Source: Balaenoptera acutorostrata
Lineage: Eukaryota > Chordata > Mammalia > Artiodactyla > Balaenopteridae
Direction: 5' to 3'
Length of the DNA: 64,000 nucleotides
Assembly (NCBI RefSeq): GCF_949987535.1
Contig: NC_080070.1
Location: forward strand, 8,862,016 to 8,926,015
Shown here: positions 12,785 to 25,093 of the stretch, one piece after another
Position numbering within the stretch: position 1 is the first letter of the stretch
Layout of the letters: each line of letters opens with the position of its first letter
Notes under the pieces: model-generated
What the model was told of the DNA's origin: nothing
Databases searched by the model: none
The model's input: the letters and a program-made list of their open reading frames with translations, nothing else
Position numbers and translations under genes: made by a program

Positions 12785-13205
12785 AGTAATTTGTGGTGGC
12801 CAAGGAGGGATGCTGGTCGTATCTCCCCTCCTGTTTGAGGAGCAGAGTTGGTTGGTCTAATTGGGGTCCACAGATGTCCTCCTGCTGAGGCCATGCTCCC
12901 CGAGGCTGCCCCAGGTAATTACTAAACATGGCAAGAGCACCCGAGTCAGGCCATTTCTGTCTATCGTGGGACTCTAACAGGCTATTTTTATGAGGATTGT
13001 GGCTGACACTGTCTCAGTGCTTTGCTACAACCTGGGGTTCTCTTCCTACACAATCCTCCTTCCTTCCATCACTCCTTCCTCAGGTGTCAGACTTCCTCCT
13101 CCTCTTTTACCCCTTTATCCTTCAGAGACATTTTGCCCAGTAAATCTTTCAGTGTCTAATTCTGCCTTAACATCTGTTTCTTGGAGTACGTGAACTGACA
13201 CATTA
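12785..13205 (+). repeat. Possible LTR-type repeat
   Basis: The 3' part 'cccagtaaatctttcagtg... tctgtttcttggagtacgtg' resembles the R/U5 end of an old LTR (AGTAAA in place of AATAAA, then a short terminus). The 5' boundary is unclear and unique sequence is possible. Confidence 0.35.
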
Positions 13206-13209
13206 CTCA

Positions 13210-14990
13210 TGAAAAAAAAGTTTCAAATTTTTTTTTTTTTTTGGTAAAGCATTGTAAAATCAACTGGATAGGGTAATCTGTAGAAATGTTTATGTTCTCC
13301 AAATAATAACCTGACACACATATCACATATTGACATGAGATATACAAGTCATCACAGTTTTAAAATCTTGCCAATTTTTTTTTTTAACTTAAGAGCATTT
13401 TAGATACAGAAAATATTTTCTAAAGGATACATACAAAAAATCATATTCAATCTACATATTTATAGTTACCTATATTTCTACAGTCAGAACATTATGTTCT
13501 TTTAATCTAGTGATTTTAAAATAACAAAATTAATATAAGGAGAAAAACCCCACAAAATAACAGTGATAAATAGCCACAGGGTTAATACAATTCCTGCAAG
13601 TCAAAGAGTTTTTATAATTTCATGATTTTTTCCTTTGAAAAACTACTTATAATTCACCCTTAAATCTGAATACTCCCAGTGCAAGCCAGTCATAAGAGCC
13701 AGAAAAAAGCAAAGGCATGTTGAATATCACAATAATTCTAATGATAATTAGCCCAAATCATAGCTCTAATCAAATTTTACTTCTAGGAGGTATAAAAAGG
13801 TCTTTGGAATTGGGGGCTATGTAATGAATACTTTCCTATCTCCAACAGAGAAAGAGTTTCTGAAGAGGTTAATATATTCAATTTCACTGTGCAATTCCCT
13901 TCCTCCTCTGTGCCCTTTTCTTTTATGCATGTAGTTGGAAAACAAAGTAAAACAACCAAAAGTTCCTTGGGAATTGGATTGAAAAAGAAATGTGTCTCTT
14001 CTTGTTAATGTTCTCATAATGGAAAGAAATGGCTTAAAAATGTATTTTTTAAAGTGGGGAAAGAATTTGCTTAGAATAGCAAATATTGATCTAAATATTT
14101 TTATGGCAAGTGGTTGTTTTAAACAACCAAATTCTTTTTAAGAAGTTAATAATTGAGAAAGTTTCTAGGTTAATTCACTACAGTTAAGGAAAGACTAACT
14201 CTCTAAAGCTGAATAAGAGAAAAACAATCATGTATAACAATGAACCAGGGTGAAATAGTAAAAGCACAAAGGAAAGATATATAAATAAAAAATTAGTGAA
14301 TGGGTTTGGAAACAATAAAAGAAAACTTAATTCCAATTATTATACAAAGTTAGCCAATCCAAATCAAAATAATTTTTAACAACTTCCAGGAATCCCTAAG
14401 GTTCTAAGATGTGATTTCCTCATTTCTCGTTTTGCTATTTAATAAATTGTTAGTCGGTTGGTCAGAAAAACTTGACTCTTGCCATAGTATTTTAAAGGGA
14501 GGTATATTACATAAAAGTAAAATGGGCATCGAAGTATTTCAATATTAATAAGTGATGTTCAACACTATATAAATGTAGATGATGGTGAACTTTCATTTTA
14601 TTTTTTAAAAGGCAATAAATAATTTATCCCCTGATCCCTTCTAACCTCAGTATAGTTGGGCCATGGGTGGAAGAAAGACCAAGAGGAAAAGATGATGACT
14701 AGTCCATGCTTTCAAGTTGGAAGTATATCCACTAGACTAATATTTTTAAAGACCATTTATTTTATAGCAGTTGTTTAGCTTTGAGTCGAAGTTCTCCACT
14801 TGCCTATTTCTGAGTGGCACTGCAGTCCCCAAATCAGCGACTGACTGGAATTTTAGTTTACCAAAGCTGGTTTTAAATCAGTAGAATCTTGAGTCTTGTT
14901 ATACCCCATGTGTGATGCAGCAAAAAGAGCATCTGGGCAAGGCTTGAAAGATTTGAGAACTAATTCAGAACCCATCAAGGAGTGAGAGGA
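13210..14990. other. AT-rich intronic sequence
   Basis: Poly-T tracts at about 13229-13242 and 13376-13385. No gene or clear repeat was seen. Confidence 0.45.
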
Positions 14991-15007
14991 TGCAGGGAAC
15001 TGTGAAA

Positions 15008-15032
15008 GTGTGTGTGTGTGTGTGTGTGTGTG
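15008..15032. repeat. (GT)n microsatellite
   Basis: About twelve GT units, continuing as an imperfect GC/GT stretch to 15050. Short open frames here are artefacts. Confidence 0.92.
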
Positions 15033-15289
15033 CGCGTGTGCACGCATGTGTTGGGGGGTTAGGGGGTTGGTTCATGGTCTTGTTAATTTGGGAGGAGGAA
15101 TGACAGGTTACTCCATGGATAGCAATACCTTCAGCAGTTCCTGACGCACAGGTCAGAAGTAGTCTTTAGGGAAACACTGCCAGATGGACCCCAAAATGCA
15201 GAAGGAGAAACAGAAAGTGTGGAGTAGAGGAAAGGGTAAGCTCAAGGCTTTTTGTCAGGCTGACTGCTGTCATCTTGACTCCTTTTTGT

Positions 15290-16010
15290 GTATTACGGCC
15301 CATATCCCACCTGTCAGCAAGTCCTGTAGGCTTGACTCCCAAAAATGTATTCAGAATTGACCATTTCCCACTCCTCCACTAGTCTATCTTCCTTCGTCTG
15401 GGTTATTACAATAGTCTCCATTGTGTTAACTATACTGCTCCCTTATCTGACCATACTCTTTTCTCAAAACAGCAGCCTTAGAGATCGGTTTAAAATGTAA
15501 ATTAGATTTTGCCATTCACCTGGTTCAATCTTCAAATGACCACCCCCCTCACTCAGAGTAAAAGACCCTTCACGATCCAGCCTCTGCAGCCTCGCACTCC
15601 GGAAGCTGTGTGGCCTCCTGTCCTCAAGGCCTCCATGTGCTCATACCTGTGTACTAGTTACACTTCCTTTTCTCTCTACCAGAGATGCTCTTCTCCATAT
15701 CTCCTCTTGATGTGTTTGCTCACATCCTTGAGCTTTTTGCTCAATCCTTGAGCTCTTTGTTCAGGTGCCATTTTCTCATTGAGGCTTCATCTGTCAAATT
15801 GTTTTAAATGGTAATCTTCAACATCCCCCTTCCCCCAGACCCTCCTATCCCCTTCTCTGATTTATCTTCTCCAAAAATACTCATTTCACCAATTTGTTAT
15901 CTCGACTGGAATGACAGCACGTATTTTTTTCTGACTTGTTCAATGCTCTAGCATGAATAATGCCAGGTTTTAGTAAATATTTAGTAAATAAAATGATTTG
16001 AATCCTGGCC
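15290..16010 (+). repeat. L2 LINE, 3' part
   Basis: L2 word order is continuous: 'ggttattacaatagtctcc', 'tagattttgccattcacctg', 'cctctgcagcctcgcactcc', 'aggtgccattttctcattga', 'ctgacttgttcaatgctc' and a terminal '(TAGTAAATAT)' region. The 80-codon open frame at 15509 is L2 sequence. Confidence 0.72.
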
Positions 16011-16299
16011 CTACTCCTCACTAGTCATACAGATAGTATGTACACCTAGATAAAAAGTGCATCTGATCTAATACAAAATCATGTTATTGTCAAGACCCTG
16101 AAAAGTTATTCCTGCCAAATATGATAGTGAAATACCAGTGGCTGTTCTCTGCCAGCACAGTCAGTATCCCTTACCTAAAGTTCTCTAGGGGGAGAGGAGT
16201 GTGGCAGAAGCTGGCCATCTACGTGGGGATGAGAAGTCCTCTAGCCCCTTTTGCATGTAACCATTAAACGTAACCATGGGGACTGTTGATTAATTTAAT

Positions 16300-16660
16300 C
16301 AATGACTAAATATAGAACTATTATGCAACAGGCATTCTTCCCCAACACTTAATATAGCAGAAAATGTGAACAACTAATATCCTTGTCGTATTAGTGCTTA
16401 CATTCTAGTGGAGATTCCAATAATAAACAGTCAATATAGCACATAATGAAGGATGTAGAATGTTAGAAAGTGATTAAGTGCTGTGGTAGGGGAGGGAAGA
16501 AAGTAGAGTGGGACAACAGGGACCAGGGATGCTGGGGGTGGGTGGGTCAGGATGTGCTGGAGCAGGAAAGAGAGGGCCTGGTCATCCTCCTGGAGGAGGT
16601 GAGACTTGGGCAAAGTTTCTAAGGAGGAGAGTAAACCAGAGAAGAGTCAAAAAACAAAAC
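16300..16660 (-). repeat. L2 LINE fragment, minus strand
   Basis: Contains 'aggcattcttccccaacac', 'gcttacattctagtggaga' and a purine-rich tract 'aggaggtgagacttgggcaaag', the reverse complement of the L2 3' region. Confidence 0.6.
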
Positions 16661-16689
16661 AAAAAAAATAAGGGTCTAGGGAAAAAAGA

Positions 16690-16915
16690 AAACATTATAG
16701 GGACAATAGAAACCAGACCAGTGGTCGCCTGGGACAGGGCAGGAATGAGAATTGACTGCAAGGGGCAGAAGGGAAATTTGGGGGACTGGGGAAATGATCT
16801 AAGAGCTGGACTGTGGTGATGGCGACACTACTGTATAAATTCACTAAACTCACTGATTTATACACTTGAAATAGGTGGATTTTAGCATATGTAAATTTTA
16901 TCTTAGTAAAAGCAA
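16690..16915 (+). mobile_element. L1 LINE 3' end fragment
   Basis: 'ccagtggtcgcctgggacag', 'ctggactgtggtgatggcg' and 'aaactcactgatttatacac' followed by 'ggattttagcatatgtaaat' reproduce the 3' UTR of old L1M elements. Ends near an A/GA-rich tract. Confidence 0.75.
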
Positions 16916-17126
16916 TGAAAAGAGAGAGAGGGAATAAGAGAGGTAACATTAGAAACATAAAATTAAACAAAATAGAAAAACATGCCTGTAGAAGACATGG
17001 ATATCATAATTAGAAAACTGTAAAAGCAGTTTCTGGTATTCCTTTATCTGTACATTAAACCAGACAATCTGATTATATTTTTATTTGATGTTTCGAATCC
17101 AGAATCCAGGATATATAAAAGTACGC

Positions 17127-17330
17127 TGTGATGGTGAGTTTTACATGTCAACTTGGATAGGCTCTAATACACAGTTATTCAATCCAACACTCATCTAGGT
17201 GCTGTTGTGAAGGTGTTTTGTGGATGTGGTGAACATCCACATTCAACTGACTTTAAGTAAAAGAGATAAGCCTTGACAATGTAGCCCTCATCCAACCAGG
17301 TGAAAGGTCTTAAGAGCAAAACAGATGTTT
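17127..17330 (+). mobile_element. LTR fragment, same family as 18365-18912 (5' half)
   Basis: Starts TGTGATGGTGAGTTTTACAT and keeps the order 'gtcaacttgga', 'gaaggtgttttgtggatgtg', 'catccaaccaggtgaaagg' seen in the complete copy 1.2 kb away. The 3' half is missing. Confidence 0.68.
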
Positions 17331-18364
17331 CCCCAGGTGGAGCTTAGAGTAGGTATACATTAATAAGAGAATCATACCAACAATGTAAAATGATAACTTT
17401 ATAAAGGTGAGACATACGGGGGGATGAGAGCAAAAACTGTAAATTCTATGAGGGTAGAGATTCTGGCTCCTGTTTGGTCGCGGTATATCACCAGCACCAA
17501 GCATAACCCCGGAGTTATATGAAGGGCTCCATAGTCTCTTTGGATATAAATGAATAAATGTAGATCTCAGTTCTGTAATAGAAAGATAAATGCATGTTTG
17601 AAAAGAAAGTCCTAAAGATAACTAAGGATTTAGAGAAATAGGCCCACAAAAAGATTAAAAGATTTACTATTATTTCAACCAGTTAAGAGAAAATTGAACA
17701 CTGATCTAATAACAGAGTTGAAGGATTTCAATTCCCAAAGTAATACCACATTTGTTTTCTTTGAAGGCATTTCTTGTGAGAACACTTAATGTGCAAAACA
17801 GCACATGTACCCAGCGTTTATATGTTAAATGTAGGAATGATCTTACTGTCAGTAAGGGACTGGACACATAGCCATGGGTGTCAAGTATGTTCTCCTGAAC
17901 TTTTCTGGTTGTTTTAATATGAACAACTCTCTGGCAACACTTCATTATATCTTTATGACTCTAAGCCTATGTTCTACTGCTCAGTATATACACATTATGC
18001 AAAATTCCAAGACCAGTACAGCATACCATTAGGATGACAATTTATTCTTAAACACATGTGATTTCAGAAAAGCCACTTAAACTCTACTGAGGGAAGAGAA
18101 CAATTCCAGGATTTCATCTTCTTTTCATGGCACTCTTTTGTATGTGTGTGATTGTTTTATTTCCAGCATTATTAGTATCTACAGCCAAAGTCTTTACTAT
18201 TTTCATTTCTTTGGTAGTGATAGGTCCCACCATACTACAAATCAAGGTCAAATTCAAAATTCCTCCGTTTCTGAAAACTTCCAGGTCTGTTAAGCAATGT
18301 GGATAGACTTCCCCCCCTTGTCTTTATGTATGATCCTGCCCCTAAAGTTTGCTAACGCCAAGTC

Positions 18365-18818
18365 TGTGATAATTAATTTTATGTGTCAACTTGAGCAGGC
18401 TAAAGGATGCTCAGATAACTGGTAAAACATTGTTTCTGGGTGGGTCTGTGAGGGTGTCTCCAAAAGAGATTAGCACTGGAATCAGTAGACTAAGTGAAGA
18501 AGATGGCTCTCATCAAAGTGGGTGGGCATCATCCAACCTGTTGAGGGCCCAACAGAACAAAAAAGGCAGAGGAAGGGCAAATTCCATCTCTCTTTTTGAT
18601 CTGGGATGTCTATCTTCTCCTGCCCTTGGACGTTGGAGCTCCCAGATTTTCGGCCTTTGGACTTTGGGAATTGTAAGAGGAAGCTTTGAGACTAGGAGTT
18701 AAACCACTGGCTCCCCTGGGTCTCAGGCCTTTGGACTCTAACTGAATTGCACCACTGTCTTCCTGGTTCTCTAGCTTGCAGACAGCAGATCGTGGGACTT
18801 CTGGGCTCCATAACCCTG

Positions 18819-18884
<66 letters not shown>

Positions 18885-18912
18885 TATATATATATGAATC
18901 CTGACTGATACA
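18365..18912 (+). mobile_element. Complete solo LTR, MaLR/ERVL type
   Basis: The 548-bp unit begins TGTGATAATTAATTTTATGT and ends TGACTGATACA. It is flanked by a 5-bp target duplication AAGTC (18360-18364 and 18913-18917), the size expected of ERVL/MaLR integrations. No internal viral region is present. Within it, the segment before the terminus has expanded to a (TA)n(CA)n microsatellite. Plus orientation, antisense to CNTNAP2. The exact subfamily name is unsure. Confidence 0.85.
18821..18895. repeat. Compound (TA)n(CA)n(TA)n microsatellite
   Basis: Alternating TA and CA runs inside the 3' part of the LTR. Overlapping minus-strand frames rich in Tyr/Ile/Cys/Val are translations of this tract. 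Confidence 0.95.
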
Positions 18913-19414
18913 AAGTCTAAGCTGTATGCTCTTTTTTTCTCACTCTAATTGTTAGTTTCTTACACATGGGATACATTTTCAAAACAATGATTCCTTTACT
19001 TATCATTTGCACTTTTGTATTGCTCTGTTTACACAAAGCTTTCTAACATTTATCAGAGATGAGTTCTCACCATGACCAAGTGTGGTCATGGAATTTTCTC
19101 AAAAATATTTTTTATTGATTTCCTTAAAATTCTATACTCAGTCCTATTTAGAGGTCAGAAAGTCATGTTCAGAAATTTGGCCAGCAGTGCTGTTTTTATC
19201 CAGTGTGCATAGTAGTTTAATTTTTGTTGTTGCTGTTTGATTGTTTGAATGTCTCTACCTTTTAGTTATCCACATTGCCTAAAATTTGTTTGACTTTCAA
19301 CTCTTATAAAATTCATCTTTGAAAATGAATAATATTAATCCAGAAATATGAATCTCCCTTAAGAAGTATGGTAACTTTAATTAAAGGGAGCTATGAAGCA
19401 AATCACTTATATCT

Positions 19415-19891
19415 TATTATGGGCTGACTTGTACCTTCCAAAAAGATATGTTGAAGTCTTAACCCCTAGAATCTGTAAATGTGGCCTTATTTGGAAGTAG
19501 GGTCCTTGCAGATGTAATCAAGTTAAATGAGGTTATAATCTGATCGCCTAATGTATCCCTAATCTGATGACTGGTGTCCTTAAAAGGAGAGGGAAATTTG
19601 GACACAGAAAAACAGAGGGAAGAATTCATTTTGAAGATGGAGGCAGAAATTGGAGCAATGTATCCACAAACCAAGGAAAACCAAGGATTGCTTGCAACCA
19701 TCAGAAGATAGGAGAATCCAGAAAATACTCTTCTTTGGAGACTTTAGAGGGATCAGGGCCCTAGTGAACCTTGGGCCCTGCTGAACCTTGGTTTCAGACT
19801 TCTAGCCTCCAGAACTGTGAGGGGATAAGTTTCTGTTGTTTTAAGCCACCCAGTTTGTAGTTTGTTGCAGCAGCCCTGGAAACCTAATACA
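19415..19891 (+). mobile_element. MLT1A-type MaLR LTR
   Basis: Near full length. Diagnostic words in order: 'gttgaagtcttaacccc', 'atgtggccttatttggaag', 'gatgtaatcaagttaaatga', 'gactggtgtccttaaaagg', 'gacttctagcctccagaac', 'ttttaagccacccagtttg' and 'ggaaacctaatac'. Plus orientation. A clean 5-bp duplication was not found. Confidence 0.85.
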
Positions 19892-19899
19892 AAGAAGTT

Positions 19900-20326
19900 T
19901 GCTTAAGATTCACTTTTCAGACCACTGAGGAAGACATCATCTAACGTACCATATCATTTGATAAAACATTTATCACTCCATTTCTTGTGGAAAGCAACAA
20001 AAAGGAGCTAGAAAACAAATCTCCAAACAACAGATTTTCAGTAGGTGCAACAACAGGCCAGTTGGCCCTTCAGAGGAAGGAAGACTGGACCATAAACAGA
20101 GTGCTGCAAGGTCCTGCACATATTCTGGTGACAGACGGGTCAACCCAGGAATTCCTGAGAAACTATCTGGGAGGCCTTTCATGACTAAGTTGTGGTGTGT
20201 TTTAGATCACTAAGGAAAGCGTTAGGCACTCACAGCTGGTGGCATTTTCCCTTAAACAGCCAGGAAGCACCAGCACTGGTAACAAGCCTCTAACTGATTC
20301 AATGAGAACTACTTTACACAGATATA
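19900..20326. other. Intronic spacer between two LTRs
   Basis: No gene or identified repeat. Short overlapping frames at 19973-20184 lack homology. Confidence 0.4.
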
Positions 20327-20330
20327 TATT

Positions 20331-20827
20331 TGAGACAGGGACCTGGGACACTTTGCTGCAGTACTTGCACCTGGACAAAGGTCTTCTCGAGCAACAGAAC
20401 ACAAAGAAACTATAAGGAACTAAAAATAATTGTGTGCATGTGCAACTGGGGCAAATTATCAACAACAAAATACAGAAAAGATCAAAATAAAACCCCAACT
20501 GCCACTTCCGCAGAGCCAGGAGCAAAGGCAGGGGGTCGGGAGCCAAAGCAGGGCACCGCCCATGCTCCCCTCACTCACCACCACCTAAGGGGAGGGCAAA
20601 CCACCTCAGCCACTCCTCCGGCCCGACCCCTGGACACACCCCCTACCCTCACCCCATATGAGGAACCAGCTCGCCCCGCCTCGGGAGCAAGTGAGCAAGG
20701 GAACCTGTTTTTGTTCTCGCTCCCCCCTGCTGCAGCAGGGGCCCCAGTAAAGCCTTGTCTGAATTTCTTGTCTGGTCTCTGATCAATTTCTATTGATTAA
20801 GGAGTCCAAAAACCCTGGTCAGAAACA
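20331..20827 (+). mobile_element. Solo LTR of a class-I endogenous retrovirus
   Basis: The 497-bp unit begins TGAGACAGGGACC and ends GGTCAGAAACA, flanked by the 4-bp duplication TATT (20327-20330 and 20828-20831). The GC-rich U3/R, the 'ccccagtaaagccttgtctg' poly(A) region (AGTAAA replaces AATAAA) and a short U5 are typical of gamma-like ERV LTRs. No gag, pol or env remains. The 150-codon open frame over most of it is proline-rich noise. The 4-bp duplication is AT-rich, so chance is not excluded. Confidence 0.78.
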
Positions 20828-20831
20828 TATT

Positions 20832-22930
20832 TACATATCAATCTAATAACTATTTAAAATTCATGCTCTATTTCAATGAGGAGTAAAAGGCTATATACTG
20901 GTGAGCCTAGATTTGTAACTGGGAAGGGCTGTGCCCTTTTATTAAACTTTATTAATTCCATTCCTATCAGACTCTGGCCAGTTCCCAATGCCCCCCATCT
21001 CTCTGGTCACCTCCACCTAATCTGGCACCTTCTTGAGAGCTGCCACCCCCAGTGTGTTCCTTAGAACTCCCCTTCCAACAAGACTGGATCTTTCTTACCT
21101 CTCCTCTTCAGCCCACAGCTCCTTTTCCTTTTAAATTAAAACAAATAATCAAAATACCAAACCTAAAGAAATTTTTAAGTTTAAAAATCTTTCTACTCTC
21201 TCATGATCATGGGCCCTGGCCTGTATCAGAAAGCAAATTCCCAGGTAAGCAGTCAATAATAAATTGAATTATTTTGTTTAGAATTCTTTTGATTATTAAA
21301 ATTAATGAAGTGTTATCAAAAGGAATTCAAGTTGGGAGATAGAGAAATAAGGTAAAGCAGCTAAAATAACTTCCTGAGGAAACATTCCCAAATGAATAAT
21401 CTTTCTTTTTCTGTTTATTCCCAAGAAAGAACAAGGCAAGATAATTCTTAGAGCGTAAACGTCTGATTGAGAGTGTTACAGAGGAGAACTAAGAGCCCTC
21501 CTGGGATGAGCAGGGCGCAGGCGCGGAGAGAAAAGGCTCCGCACTGGTGGGCACAGCCGTGCCTGTGGTGGCAAAAGCGGCTGTGTGGCCAGGACTTACT
21601 TCAAAAGAAGCAAACTGTGGACATGGTTAAGGGCAGAACGCCTTTACGTAAGGCTTTCACCCAGCGGGAAAACAATTTGATTTTTACTGACTAAGGAGGA
21701 AGAAATGCTTTGAGTAGCTGTGCAGCTGGTGAGAGGCCTCAGATGAGCACATGACCTGAAATCTGAAATTTTCCTTGGAAGGGGCTGTCTCAAAAGGAGT
21801 TTAAGAAAAGACCCCAGATGAACTGGAAAGGCAATCAGCATTTAGCATGAAACCCTGGGGTCAGACCCTGGGGTTAACAGGTGATCCTGTGTAATGTTCA
21901 CAGAACAGATCCTATTGCCTTTTAATAGATAAAGAAAGATAAATTATTAAAATGACCTATCAACTAAGAGAAGACACCGTCCCAAATTAGGTGTGTATGA
22001 TTCAAAGTTCTTATTTTAGAACAAAGTCAATTCTCCTTTCCACTATACTAATATTTCTTAAGATGTCATCATTGTAACATCTACAACTTACTTTACATTT
22101 TCAGCACAGACAGTATGAAGTCGTGTGAGTGTGTTCCAAGTGACAGTCCAGAGGCGGCTATCATTCTAATCAGGCAGCCACGCGCCAGAGGCAGTCGAGA
22201 GCGCGCTCTCAGAAACACTGCAGCCACTCCAGACGCAACTGCTCCAGGATTTCTGCTGTCTATTCCTCTCATCAACTTTCTGAAGGTCAAGTTGGGTTTT
22301 CTTTGGTAAAAATAGTGGTCTCTTAATTAGCATAAATGGTAGATAAATGTTATTAGGAAAGAGATCTCAGTGGTGAAATTAAATATATTAAGGTTATGCA
22401 GTTTGGCAAAACATCTTTTAGAAACACACCTTGTGTGAAAATGGTATAAGACTCCAGTGAGGTCTGTGACCTGAAGCCGTGGAGACGGTTCTGGATTCTG
22501 GATCAGTGAACCTGTGCCAGCTATTAGCTTAGGAGGCTTTCTGTTGCCTGGCACTGGCTCTGGGTGTAGCTGAATCCTGCCTCTGAAACACTGCTACAGC
22601 TGCCTGAAGAAAACAGTTTGTTCAAGGTAAAGCAAGTCAGAGAGCTAGGACTTTGTTGAGCTGACAGAGGAGTTTGTATTAACAGTGTTGTTCCAGCTTG
22701 CTAATAAATGTTCATTTAATAAATGTCTCTATGTGCACCAGACCCTGTCTGGGGCTTCCTTTCACCGCTCCATGGTGGCAGAGCTGTATGAGAATAGCTG
22801 TTTCTTACTTATCTCACTTGTCAGTGGCTGACATTGTTTTTTAAAAAGAATATAATATATATGCATGCAAGTTGGCTAAGTCAGATCTATAATTCTGTTA
22901 CTCAGATCATTTGTTTCAGAATCACTTGAA
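20832..22930. other. Intronic sequence with scattered CpG-bearing patches
   Basis: Two short patches, 21470-21670 and 22125-22250, keep more CpG than the surrounding intron. Neither matches a repeat I know. The second is described separately as a palindrome and possible cryptic exon. Confidence 0.4.
22197..22210. repeat. Perfect 14-bp CG-rich palindrome
   Basis: GAGAGCGCGCTCTC is its own reverse complement and sits in a CpG-bearing patch inside AT-rich intron. Function unknown. Confidence 0.6.
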
Positions 22931-23040
22931 GTTTAGAATTCTTCGATTTCTCAACATCCTGCATTCTAAAATTCTAGGAGTGTGGCCTGAGAATCTGAAT
23001 TGTAACACGTTCCCCTAGTGATTCTCATATACTCTGAGGA
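22930..23040. repeat. MER5-like hAT relic
   Basis: 'ggcctgagaatctgaattg', 'taacacgttcccctagtgat' and 'tctcatatactctgagg' resemble the MER5 family interior. Diverged; boundaries approximate. Confidence 0.5.
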
Positions 23041-23819
23041 TTCAGCCAATGAAGATATAACCAAAGAAGCATCATGATCATTTGCTGACAGCATTTCCCA
23101 ATGGCAGACTAAAGACCCGAGAGGGAGGAAATATGACCCTGACTGCTGGGTTTGAAAACCCAAATCTGTAAAGCAATAGTAATAGCACACTATAAAGCCC
23201 TCATATCCTATAAACTCTATGCCATAAATTTGTGGTTATAGCTTTTTGCCTACCCATCTAGACGGAAATAGATCAACACTTGCCTTAAGCATTCAGCAAG
23301 CTCATTCATGGCCAAAGATATTCCACTGTCATTTGGATGAGTAGGGATTATCAATAGCTTTCCAACTGAATACTGTCATCCATTTTCTGACAGCAATGAA
23401 AACTGTTGGCCAGAAGTCCATCTTGTTAAATACGTTTTGGGAGAAAAACCAGTTTAGCTACTGGGTTGCTTTTTCTCACATCAATAAGCCCAGTTTATTC
23501 ACTCCTAAGACATCTTGTCTGACTTCATCCACTCATCAAATATTTATTGAGAGACTTTTAAAAAGCATGTAGCTTTAACTCCCAACAAAGACCATGGAAG
23601 ATTAAAGAAGCAGAGGTCTAGTTCAGGACTTCTGTCTCTGAGCTGTCACTCATCATCATATCATGATGCAGAGGGGAGAAACACCCTCATACAGGAGTCA
23701 GAGGTTTTGAATTCGGGGGCTGGCTATAGACTCAGCGGCAAGTCAGTATAGCTCTTAGGGCTTCTATTTCTTCTTTTAGAAATTTAGGAATAAAAGGCTT
23801 GCCTTGCTTATTTTTCAGA

Positions 23820-23960
23820 ATTTACTAATTCATTTACAAATATTTATTGGTCATCTACTATATTCAGGAATTTTTCTAGGACCTTGGGGGATAAAGCAGG
23901 AAACAAGACATACAAGATGTCTGTTGTCAAGTAGTCTTATTCTAATAATTAGAGAAATAT
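23820..23960 (-). repeat. L2 LINE fragment, minus strand
   Basis: 'aaatatttattggtcatcta', 'caggaatttttctaggac' and 'ataaagcaggaaacaagac' match the reverse-complemented L2 3' end. A shorter relic of the same type is at 23530-23560. Confidence 0.62.
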
Positions 23961-24402
23961 ATACAAATGGTGATATATAAACATATATTTATATATACAA
24001 ATAGATATAGGAATATTAATAGGCATATTTGCAGAGGCAAGTATATGTACACATACTTTTTAAAGCTTAAACCAAAGCCTTTTCTAAGGATACAATGTAT
24101 ATTTTTAGATCTCACATAGGGTGATTAGAATGAGAAAGGGAATAATCTAATGAAAGATTATTATTGATCTAAGCAACACACCTAGCATTTTAATAAAAGA
24201 TATCCCTATGTTTCATTAATGAAAAAAAACATTTTCTGGCAGGATGCATTTCTCAAATTAGAAAACATGCCAGGTCTGTGTTCCAACACTTTTTCACATA
24301 TAGAAGTAGAATTTATCATTAAAAGAATCTTCCATTCCACTAATCTTTTTATTACTTAAGAATCAAGATATTTGTGATAAGGTGGCTTCATGTAAGGCAA
24401 CC

Positions 24403-24680
24403 TGTGTTAGGCAGCCTCTCAGAAGGCCCCAATAACCCCTGATTTCTTGTGTAATCCCCTTGCTTTAAGTGTGGGCTGGATTTAGTGACTTGCTTCTAAT
24501 AAGTTGTATATAACAGAAGTGATGGGATGTGAGTTCCAATTGTATATAACAGAAGACTGGATTATTAAAAACAACAACAAGAACAAAACTTTTATGGCTT
24601 CTATCTTGTAAATTTTCTCTCCCACTTACTGGCTTTTCCCTCCCCTCCCCTTCTCCCTCCCAACCTCTCCACTTCTCTCC

Positions 24681-24711
<31 letters not shown>

Positions 24712-25093
24712 CCCCACACACACACACACACACACACACCCCACCCCACCCCATCATCTATAGAAGAAACCACTTGAAGAAGAGAGGCCCCGAAGGATCA
24801 GACCTGCATAGAGGAGAACCAAGGCACCCCAGCCAATAGCCAGCACAAATGATCAACCAAGTGAGTGCACCTTCTTGGAAGCAAACTCTCTAGCACAATT
24901 AAGGTTTCAAATAACGTAGCCATAGCCAACAGCTTGGGTATAACCCCATGACAGACCCAGGTGGTCAGAATCACCCAGCTAAGTCATTTCTGAATTCCTG
25001 GTCTAGAGAAACTGTGAGATAATACATGTTTGTTCTTTTAAGCCACTAAGGTTTGGGGTAATTAGTTACACAGCAAGAGATGACTAATGTATA
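24403..25093 (+). mobile_element. MLT1-type MaLR LTR carrying a compound microsatellite
   Basis: Starts TGTGTTAGGCAGCCTCTCAG. Diagnostic order: 'gtgtaatccccttgctttaa', 'gtgggctggatttagtgac', 'agaagtgatgggatgtgag', 'agccaatagccagcac', 'cacccagctaagtcatttc', 'aactgtgagataatacatg' and 'ttacacagcaagagatgac'. Longer than usual because of the (CT)n(CA)n tract. Its 3' end lies about 300 bp downstream (in gene direction) of the coding exon. Confidence 0.8.
24684..24740. repeat. (CT)n(CA)n compound microsatellite
   Basis: About 13 CT units, CCCCCA, then about 13 CA units, followed by C-rich ccaccccaccc. The minus-strand frame full of Arg-Glu and Cys-Val repeats is this tract translated. Confidence 0.95.

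Noticed and set aside
18610..18913. Cys/Val/Tyr/Ile-rich minus-strand frames
   Set aside because: They are the (TA)n(CA)n microsatellite read as protein.
20330..20782. 150-codon plus-strand open frame, the longest in the window
   Set aside because: It coincides with the GC-rich body of the solo ERV LTR at 20331-20827. Composition is Pro/Ala/Thr-rich with no domain, and LTRs do not encode such a protein.
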